Shown one piece after another: positions 56,701 through 61,627 of a DNA stretch of 64,000 bases. The stretch comes from DATNPH01 sp036703315 (lineage in GTDB: Bacteria > Cyanobacteriota > Cyanobacteriia > Cyanobacteriales > Coleofasciculaceae), in assembly GCA_036703315.1 (NCBI GenBank), contig DATNPH010000215.1, positions 1-64,000 of the forward strand, written 5' to 3'. The position numbers were made by a program, and so were the translations under genes. The notes beneath the pieces were generated by a model. That model worked only from the letters and a program-made list of their open reading frames with translations, made no database searches and was not told where the DNA came from. Position 1 is the first letter of the stretch. Every line of letters starts with the position of its first letter.

Positions 56701-56839
56701 TGTATTAAAGGAGTTGACCACTAATCAACCTTTCCAATACAGCTTGCGCTATCGAGTAAACGAGCAAACTCTCCTACGCGGTTTCTCTGATTTTTCGGGT
56801 AATACTGGAGCGATCGTAGAGTATGAACGGCGGTTTTAA
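50798..56839 (+). CDS. TamB-like (DUF490) translocation and assembly/lipid transport protein
   Basis: The 2013-residue protein has an N-terminal signal anchor (RIGLLIGAGLLVGVGGGITWAW), then a very long series of beta-strand repeats such as GGNFTIKGESR and ASGNGIVNVAGGTV. It ends in the TamB/DUF490 C-terminal domain from about residue 1700 (LNLFDGQVSLAEQ, GTIRLERGEVNLFTTQFRLV, STPSRSKSEIVALLGGSFVD), finishing GAIVEYERRF. Such AsmA-like proteins bridge the envelope with a hydrophobic groove carrying phospholipids, or assist outer-membrane protein assembly with an Omp85 partner; no Omp85 gene is in the window. Residues 505-995 consist of seven 70-residue near-identical units. The ATG at 50798 has GGTGAGGTG upstream. 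The gene is separate from the polysaccharide operons. Confidence 0.92.
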   Translation: MTNTPEPGNEPEPTSENQPQQASPRVLRQRQRRRIGLLIGAGLLVGVGGGITWAWFFIEQQLGPTVEQTLTKILNRPVKLGQVERFSLNGLRFGSTKVPATPTDPDRADIEAVDVSFNLVPLLLQRTLPLEVTLVKPNAYIEQSKDGAWVNTKLQTLPKGAIDIKLQVLRLQNADVVLVPRGGGGNPKTPVAVKVPSGKARFLNDNKLIQFDLGGQLVSGGNFTIKGESRPSEGRTNLAVSGTSLGAAEVGRLIQLPILLQAGKLAANLELKQEPAVPLKLSGAATLDQVTARVPQLPKPFVKTNGLLRFKGTQVRLENIKTIFGQVPAQANGIVDTQSGFNLSARTQPIALSQVLQTFNIKKLPIVASGEVQAALRLTGALNKPIVSGDFATTKPTQLDRVNFRTISSGFSIIDSTLAINNLRAIPTVGGLVTGRGQVQLGQKGNVRFDAQATGVPGDAIARTYGLKLPVPIGSVSGSTQIITSLDNPQNFRASGNGIVNVAGGTVTASNVQVASGRFQAQVRAEGVQVQRLAQVPSQLQGPLSGSFNVSGPLATLSASTIRGSGSGRLNIAGGTVRATDVELANGRFDARVEADGVQVERLAQVPPALRGPVSGRFNVSGSLTALTPSTIRATGSGRLNIAGGTVRATDVQLANGRFDARVEADGVQVERLAQVPPALRGPLSGRFDVSGSLTTLSPAAISGRGSGSLDVAGGTVTATNVILENGRFRVQGRAEGVQVQRLAQVPPQLQGPLPLFGNFELSGNLASLSPSTISGRGSGSLNVAGGTVTATNLSLENGRFRVQGRAEGVQVQRLAQVPPQLQGPLPLFGSFELSGNLASLSPSTITGSASGSLDVAGGTITARNLSLENGRFRVQGRAEGVQVQRLAQVPPQLQGPLSGNFELSGNLASLSPSTITGSASGSLNVAGGTVTATNVRLDNGRFQAVVEPTGVQLANFSQNLRGSLGGRLNVSGSLTALSPSAIQASGQVNFSEGLALIDRPLTASINWNGQQLQILQARANGFNADGVVNVNLANQGLQAIRSFNLNVQARDLNLQQLPVTLPNTARIAGRADFDGRIAGTPTAPSANGNLQLRDFVAGGLAFEPLLKGSVNAAPGQGVNLQLAGNTDQIQVALGSDYKPISFVIQRGEAVARGSRQGELLLVNAQKFPISLLKNLTPLPSAIASQPLSGDLSGDLAVNLNTYGISGTVAIANPIFGTLRGDSFTGSLQYENGIVSLRDGQFKQGDNQYLLSAQLTPTPRGPQFQAQLQVAQGDLKDVLTALQLFDFTDLNRGFKAPIYQKAGNIAITPAGLPEAPLEIQLRRLAEIQALLQQQREQRAASPFPELADAKGRFTGTLNVAGSPASGISADFNIQGQDWQWGAYSANQVNAQGNFQNGVLTLLPLRFQSGESLLSYAGTIGGDAQSGQLQIRNLPIDELQAVLQKVTKVPPALVGFTGLLNATATLSGSIKNPQARGEVIITDATLNQTPLQSAQGSFSYANARLNFDSSLLLAETSDPLTINGSVPYKLPIASVDPASNQINLNINVQNQGLALLNLFTNGQVSWVDGTGNVQLEISGIYDQKRNRPGELVAKGIATVDNATLAARALPEGDRLTNVSSRIRFDFDRILVESARAQFSDGIITAAGTIPISQPAPQENPLTIDIGALAINLKGLYRGRVRGNVVIGGAALAPRIAGKLNLFDGQVSLAEQTPAPAIGGDGSTGGEQASTSPIEFNGLDLTLGKGIQITRVPILNFLASGTLTINGRLGNLSPEGTIRLERGEVNLFTTQFRLVRNYENTARFVPQQGLDPTLDVRLQALVTESTQRRLPNDPLSAEIREGLNTDLTFGRVRTVRVQARAMGLASRLADNLELTSTPSRSKSEIVALLGGSFVDTLGRGDSTLGLANLAGSALLSNVQNIIGDALGLSEFRLFPTIITNEDKRASARSSSSLGLSAEAGVDISRNFSVSVLKELTTNQPFQYSLRYRVNEQTLLRGFSDFSGNTGAIVEYERRF
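52310..53779 (+). repeat. seven tandem units of about 210 bp inside the TamB-like gene
   Basis: Each unit encodes a variant of GTVTATNVxLENGRF followed by EGVQVQRLAQVPPQLQGPL and SPSTI-GSGSLNVAG. Units 4 and 5 share more than 80 consecutive identical bases around 52985-53065 and 53198-53278; unit 6 is slightly more diverged, units 1-3 more so, and unit 7 is degenerate. The identity at DNA level indicates recent unequal duplication. Confidence 0.9.
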
Positions 56840-56909
56840 GTAATCAAACTTTTGTCTAGAAAAAATTGGTATTAGTTGAACATACTTACTTTTACAAAAA
56901 ATAGGCTCT

Positions 56910-57974
56910 ATGACTAAGCATTTACTGAAAAAAGTCGTAATAAGTTTAGTTGGGGGAGTGCTTATTGCCTTGACATGCTCCATCTTTACTACTGCCACAG
57001 CAAGGACGAGTTTCTATTATGAAGTCACTGACCTAGGCACCCATGAGGGTCAATCCAGCGCTGCCTATGGCATTAACAACGTAGGGCTAGTTGTCGGTAG
57101 TTGGTACACCAGTAATAACTTCAAGCGTGCTTTTTTATGGCGAGACGGTACAATGCTTGACTTGGGAACTTTCGGTGGTAAATACGACACGATCGCCGAT
57201 GATATTAACAATGCAGGACAGGTTATCGGTCACTCAGACACCAACACAAATAGTGGAAGCCGTGCCTTCAAGTGGCAAAATGGCACGATGACTAAGCTAG
57301 ATCCTCTTGTCGGTGACGACTATAGTCGTGCCTATGGCATCAATAGGAGAGGACAAGTGGTCGGCTCATCATCAGCCATTAATGAGTTGAGCCATGCTGT
57401 ATTGTGGGAAAAGGGTACAACAACAAACTTGGGTACCCTTGGCGGCAACTCCAGCTTCGCCTATGACATCAACAACATTGGGCAGATAATTGGCTATTCG
57501 TACACCACTAATCAGTCTCTCCACGCTTTTTTGTGGGAAAAGGGTACGATGATCGACTTGGGCACTCTTGGCGGTAACTCCAGTCAAGCCTTGGGAATCA
57601 ACAACCTAGGGAAGGCGATCGGTAGAGCAGATACTAGTAGTGGGTTTTACCACGGTTTCTTGTGGGAAAACGACACGATGACTGACCTAGGCACTCTTGG
57701 TGGCAACTACAGCATCGCCAATGGCATAAACGACGTGGGCAAAGTGGTTGGTGATTCGTTCACAGCAATCAGCGGCAATGGCTCACCCCACGCTTTCTTG
57801 TGGGAAAACGGCAGGATGAGAGACCTGAACAACCTGCTACCCAACAATTCAGGCTGGGAATTAGTCAGCGCATGTGACATTAATAACAAGGGGCAGATTG
57901 TAGGCTATGGTCGTTTTAACAACAGTCAAGGTTATAAGGCTTTTCTTCTAACGCCTGTTAGAGTCAGTAATTAA
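56910..57974 (+). CDS. HAF-repeat extracellular protein
   Basis: The 354-residue protein has a signal peptide (VVISLVGGVLIALTCSIFTT, cleavage near TATA) and about seven repeats of the HAF type, each with DLGTLGGN-like, a variable YxINNxGQVVG core and HAFLWENGTM (for example AFLWRDGTM, AFLWEKGTMIDLGTLGGNSS). HAF repeats form a beta-propeller-like extracellular fold of unknown function, common in cyanobacteria and planctomycetes. The gene follows the TamB-like gene by 70 bp on the same strand, but no functional link is clear. Confidence 0.9.
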   Translation: MTKHLLKKVVISLVGGVLIALTCSIFTTATARTSFYYEVTDLGTHEGQSSAAYGINNVGLVVGSWYTSNNFKRAFLWRDGTMLDLGTFGGKYDTIADDINNAGQVIGHSDTNTNSGSRAFKWQNGTMTKLDPLVGDDYSRAYGINRRGQVVGSSSAINELSHAVLWEKGTTTNLGTLGGNSSFAYDINNIGQIIGYSYTTNQSLHAFLWEKGTMIDLGTLGGNSSQALGINNLGKAIGRADTSSGFYHGFLWENDTMTDLGTLGGNYSIANGINDVGKVVGDSFTAISGNGSPHAFLWENGRMRDLNNLLPNNSGWELVSACDINNKGQIVGYGRFNNSQGYKAFLLTPVRVSN

Positions 57975-58048
57975 CTGAACCATTTTTAAAACGTATTGTA
58001 ATTTATCGATCTAGGCTAAAGATAAACTCCTTAAAAATTCACCAAAAA

Positions 58049-58363
58049 ATGCTTGACTTTCTCAATCCTCTTCTGGGACGCCATCCAGAACGTGTTAAAG
58101 CCAATGTGGAAATCTATACTTGGCAAACCTGTCCATTCTGTATCCGCGCCAAGATGTTGCTCTGGTGGAAGGGCGTCAACTATACAGAATATAAGATAGA
58201 TGGTGATGAAGCAGCTAGAAGCAAAATGGCTGATCGCGCCAATGGACGCCGCACAGTACCCCAAATATTCATCAACAATGAACATGTTGGGGGATGTGAT
58301 GATATCTATGCGTTAGACCGGAACGGTGGCTTAGATCCCTTATTAGCACAGCCAGTTAGCTAA
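58049..58363 (+). CDS. grxC: glutaredoxin (GrxC type)
   Basis: The 104-residue protein is a dithiol glutaredoxin with CPFC at residues 28-31, RTVPQIFINNEHVGGCDD (the cis-Pro TVP and the glutathione-binding GGCDD), and IYTWQTCPFCIRAK. These enzymes reduce protein disulfides and glutathione mixed disulfides in the cytoplasm. The first 17 residues (MLDFLNPLLGRHPERVK) extend beyond the usual length, so translation could begin a few codons later. It lies 8 bp ahead of tadA, so the two are probably co-transcribed. Confidence 0.95.
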   Translation: MLDFLNPLLGRHPERVKANVEIYTWQTCPFCIRAKMLLWWKGVNYTEYKIDGDEAARSKMADRANGRRTVPQIFINNEHVGGCDDIYALDRNGGLDPLLAQPVS

Positions 58364-58371
58364 AGCATTGG

Positions 58372-58860
58372 ATGCATGAAAGCTCACCACCCATTGATGA
58401 CGCCACTTATTTAATTCATCGGAAATGGATGAGTCAGGCGATCGCACTTGCACAGGCAGCAGGTGATGCGGGTGAAGTGCCAGTGGGTGCTGTTGTCGTT
58501 GATGCCAATGGTAACTTGCTGGCGGCAGCTGAAAATCGCCGAGAACGCGACAAAGACCCGACCGCCCATGCTGAAATCCTCGCCCTTCGAGCAGCTGGAC
58601 AAGCCCTACAAACGTGGCACCTAAACAACTGCACCCTCTACGTCACCCTTGAGCCTTGCCCCATGTGTGCGGGCGCGATCGTGCTGGCACGGTTGAGACT
58701 TCTCGTCTATGGGGTGGACGATCCAAAAACTGGCACTATTCGTACTGTTGCCAATATTCCTGATAGTGCTTACTCTAATCATCGATTGGCAGTTCTTGCT
58801 GGAATTATGGAATCAGTTTGCCGCCAGCAACTACAGTCTTGGTTTGCTCAACGGCGTTAA
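58372..58860 (+). CDS. tadA: tRNA-specific adenosine deaminase
   Basis: This 162-residue enzyme deaminates A34 of tRNA-Arg(ACG) to inosine. The zinc site is complete: His66 and Glu68 in TAHAE and Cys96/Cys99 in EPCPMCAGA, and the anticodon-binding features YVTLEPCPMC and VYGVDDPKTG are typical. The ATG at 58372 begins MHESSPPIDD, a longer N-terminus than in E. coli. It follows grxC by 8 bp. The gene is essential in most bacteria with this family. Confidence 0.96.
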   Translation: MHESSPPIDDATYLIHRKWMSQAIALAQAAGDAGEVPVGAVVVDANGNLLAAAENRRERDKDPTAHAEILALRAAGQALQTWHLNNCTLYVTLEPCPMCAGAIVLARLRLLVYGVDDPKTGTIRTVANIPDSAYSNHRLAVLAGIMESVCRQQLQSWFAQRR

Positions 58861-58868
58861 ACGAAGGC

Positions 58869-58896
58869 TGAAGGGTGAAGATCCTTCATACTTTTT
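58869..58896 (+). terminator. probable terminator after tadA
   Basis: TGAAGG (58869-58874) can pair with CCTTCA (58883-58888) across an 8 nt loop, followed by TACTTTTT. The stem is only six base pairs, so termination may be weak. Confidence 0.5.
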
Positions 58897-59034
58897 GGTC
58901 ATCGGCCACCTACCGCATTAACTCAATCTCTCTCATGACACCGATAGAACTGTCCCTTGAGTAGGAGACAGTAATTAGCGAGAAACCATAAGGTAGAAAT
59001 CGAGATAAAGATTCAGTAGAGAACTTAATCCGAT

Positions 59035-59811
59035 ATGATTCAGCTTGCCTCCCGTGAACAAGTACAGGTAATGACTACATCGCCAGAACATCCTCCAGAG
59101 ATATCCACTGCGGCAAAAGTTGCTCCCGTTACTTCCCGTGTCTGCAACTGGTTAACCTCCATCCTCTACCCCTTAGGTAGTCATCTTGTCATGCCGCTTT
59201 TCTTCGGTCGGATAAAAGTAACCGGGCAAGAAAATATCCCTAAGACGGGTGCAGTGATCTTGGCTCCCACCCATCGCTCTCGTTGGGATGCATTGATGCT
59301 GCCTTATGCGGCTGGGAAATCCGTTACCGGGCGTGACTTGCGGTTTATGGTTTCAGAGGATGAAATCAAAGGACTACAAGGCTGGTTCATTCGGCGCATG
59401 GGAGGATTTCCAGTTAATACAAGGCAACCAGGAATTGGCAGTATCCGTCACAGCGTTGAACTCCTCCGCAATGGCGAAGTGTTGGTCATATTCCCTGAAG
59501 GCAATATCTTCCGAAGCAGTCAGGTTCAACCGCTCAAACCCGGTATGGCTCGTATCGCCCTGCAAGCGGCAGCCAGTAAATCTAGCAGTGGTTTAGTAAT
59601 TGTGCCCATTAGCATCAGTTACAGTGAGCCTGTACCACACTGGGGCTGTGATGCCACCGTTACCATCGGTTCTCCCATAAAGGTAGCGAATTATTGTACA
59701 AAGTCAGCCAAAAAAGGTGCTCAACAGCTGACCCATGACCTGGAAACAGCATTGAGAGAGGTGAATGAAGAGAGCGAGTTAGCAGATGTTCAGCCAGTTC
59801 CGACACCTTAA
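59035..59811 (+). CDS. plsC: 1-acyl-sn-glycerol-3-phosphate acyltransferase
   Basis: The 258-residue protein belongs to the PlsC/LPLAT family, which acylates lysophosphatidate to phosphatidate. It has the HX4D motif in APTHRSRWDAL (His80), GGFPVN, VLVIFPEGNIFRSSQ (the FPEG substrate site) and VIVPISISYSEPVP. A hydrophobic region at about 35-60 suggests membrane association. It may also be the acyltransferase of a related cyanobacterial glycolipid pathway; the family alone does not settle the substrate. The first ATG (59035) is used; a second ATG at 59071 is possible. Confidence 0.9.
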   Translation: MIQLASREQVQVMTTSPEHPPEISTAAKVAPVTSRVCNWLTSILYPLGSHLVMPLFFGRIKVTGQENIPKTGAVILAPTHRSRWDALMLPYAAGKSVTGRDLRFMVSEDEIKGLQGWFIRRMGGFPVNTRQPGIGSIRHSVELLRNGEVLVIFPEGNIFRSSQVQPLKPGMARIALQAAASKSSSGLVIVPISISYSEPVPHWGCDATVTIGSPIKVANYCTKSAKKGAQQLTHDLETALREVNEESELADVQPVPTP

Positions 59812-59956
59812 GAAATATCAAAACCCTACATTTGTATCATTTCAAGATTTAATACTATTGCCGCTAACCTATGACTCATAACCCATCTTCTCTCTTGTGC
59901 CACTAAGAAACGCTACACTCAAATGCGTTGATTATTTTTTCTAAACAGCTGATTCC

Positions 59957-61507
59957 ATGCTCACTGCTTCCCAACCTCAATCATTGAGCCATCAATCCAA
60001 TTCCCACTACGGGACATCAGTTTTTGATGTGATAGTCATCGGGTCTGGCATTGGGGGGCTAGTAACAGCAACGCAGTTGGCGGCAAAGGGTGCGAAGGTG
60101 CTGGTGCTGGAACGCTACATCATTCCAGGTGGCAGTGCAGGCTACTTTGAACGGGAAGGCTACCGATTTGATGTCGGGGCGTCGATGATTTTTGGGTTTG
60201 GGACTCAGGGAACGACCAACCTGCTGACTAGGGCACTCGATGCCGTGAATGTCAAGTTGGAGACAATTCCTGACCCTGTACAGATTCACTATCACCTCCC
60301 CGCTGACTTAGAGCTAAAAGTTCACAAAGATTATGAGAAGTTTTTACAAGAACTGACCACTCGCTTCCCTCATGAGCAACAAGGGATTCGCAAGTTTTAC
60401 GACGAATGCTGGAAAGTCTTTAACTGCCTAAACGCGATGGAGTTGCTGTCCTTGGAAGAACCGCGTTATCTAACACGGGTTTTTTTCCAGCATCCATTCG
60501 CTTGTTTAGGGTTAGTGAAGTACCTACCTCAGAATGCAGGTGACATCGCCCGCAAGTACATTAGTGACCCCGATCTGCTGAAGTTTATAGATATGGAGTG
60601 CTACTGTTGGTCAGTCGTGCCCGCTGACCAAACACCGATGATTAATGCTGGGATGGTTTTCTCTGACCGACATTACGGCGGCATCAATTATCCTAAAGGT
60701 GGTGTAGGGCAAATTGCACAAAAACTTGTAGAGGGACTGGAGAAAGCTGGAGGGCAGATCCACTATAAAGCCAGGGTGACGAAAATTCTGACGCAAAACG
60801 ACAAAGCGATCGGTGTGCAGTTAGCAGAGGGGAAAGTCTACTATGCCAAGCGTATTGTTTCCAATGCCACCCGTTGGGATACCTTCGAGAAATTATTGCC
60901 AGCTAAACAGATGCCAGCTACTGAGAAAAGGTGGCGTAAGCGGTACAAAAAGTCACCAAGTTTCTTAAGTTTGCACTTGGGCGTAGAGGCATCAGTTTTA
61001 CCAGTCGGTACGGAGTGTCACCACATTTTGCTGGAAGATTGGGACAAGATGGAGGCGGCTGAGGGGACAATTTTTGTATCAATTCCGACGCTGCTTGATC
61101 CAAATTTGGCACCAGTCGGTTATCACATTGTTCATACATTTACCCCTAGCTGGATTGAAGATTGGCAAAAGCTTTCTGCCAGTGAGTATGAACAAAAGAA
61201 GGAAGAAGCCGCAGGACGGATTATTGAGCGACTGGAGAAAATTTTTCCAGGCTTAGATGCGGGACTAGATTACATGGAAGTGGGAACTGCCCGCAGTCAT
61301 CGGCGCTTTTTGGGACGCGAGGATGGAACTTATGGACCGATTCCGAGGCGTAAGTTAATGGGGTTATTGGGAATGCCCTTTAATCGGACTGCCGTATCGG
61401 GACTTTATTGTGTGGGGGATAGTACGTTTCCAGGACAGGGGTTAAATGCCGTGGCATTTTCTGGGTTTGCCTGTGCTCATCGAGTGGCAGTAGATTTGGG
61501 ATTGTAG
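59957..61507 (+). CDS. crtH: carotene isomerase (prolycopene cis-trans isomerase)
   Basis: This 516-residue FAD enzyme converts cis-lycopene intermediates to all-trans-lycopene in the carotenoid pathway. The dinucleotide motif VIVIGSGIGGLVTATQLA is at residues 25-42, followed by VLERYIIPGGSAGYFEREGY and FDVGASMIFGFG. The C-terminus has GLYCVGDSTFPGQGLNAVAF, the second FAD-binding motif. MECYCWSVVPADQTPMIN and the overall length fit CrtH/CrtISO better than CrtI-type desaturases. It converges with the sensor kinase gene, with a hairpin between them. Confidence 0.95.
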   Translation: MLTASQPQSLSHQSNSHYGTSVFDVIVIGSGIGGLVTATQLAAKGAKVLVLERYIIPGGSAGYFEREGYRFDVGASMIFGFGTQGTTNLLTRALDAVNVKLETIPDPVQIHYHLPADLELKVHKDYEKFLQELTTRFPHEQQGIRKFYDECWKVFNCLNAMELLSLEEPRYLTRVFFQHPFACLGLVKYLPQNAGDIARKYISDPDLLKFIDMECYCWSVVPADQTPMINAGMVFSDRHYGGINYPKGGVGQIAQKLVEGLEKAGGQIHYKARVTKILTQNDKAIGVQLAEGKVYYAKRIVSNATRWDTFEKLLPAKQMPATEKRWRKRYKKSPSFLSLHLGVEASVLPVGTECHHILLEDWDKMEAAEGTIFVSIPTLLDPNLAPVGYHIVHTFTPSWIEDWQKLSASEYEQKKEEAAGRIIERLEKIFPGLDAGLDYMEVGTARSHRRFLGREDGTYGPIPRRKLMGLLGMPFNRTAVSGLYCVGDSTFPGQGLNAVAFSGFACAHRVAVDLGL

Positions 61508-61530
61508 ATAGCCGTCAAAAAATAGGCCTT

Positions 61531-61556
61531 GATTGAGAGGATAGTTCCTCTCAATC
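61531..61556. terminator. perfect hairpin between convergent genes, possible bidirectional terminator
   Basis: GATTGAGAGGA (61531-61541) and TCCTCTCAATC (61546-61556) form an 11 bp perfect stem with loop TAGT. On the plus strand there is no T-run after it; on the minus strand, TATTTTTTG lies about seven bases beyond the stem. Its position between the stops of crtH and the kinase gene favours a terminator. Confidence 0.55.
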
Positions 61557-61627
61557 CCTCCCTGGCAAGGATTAAGTAGTCCTATGACTGGAAGTGTTAC
61601 TTTAGTCAAAACCGGGTGAGCACTCTT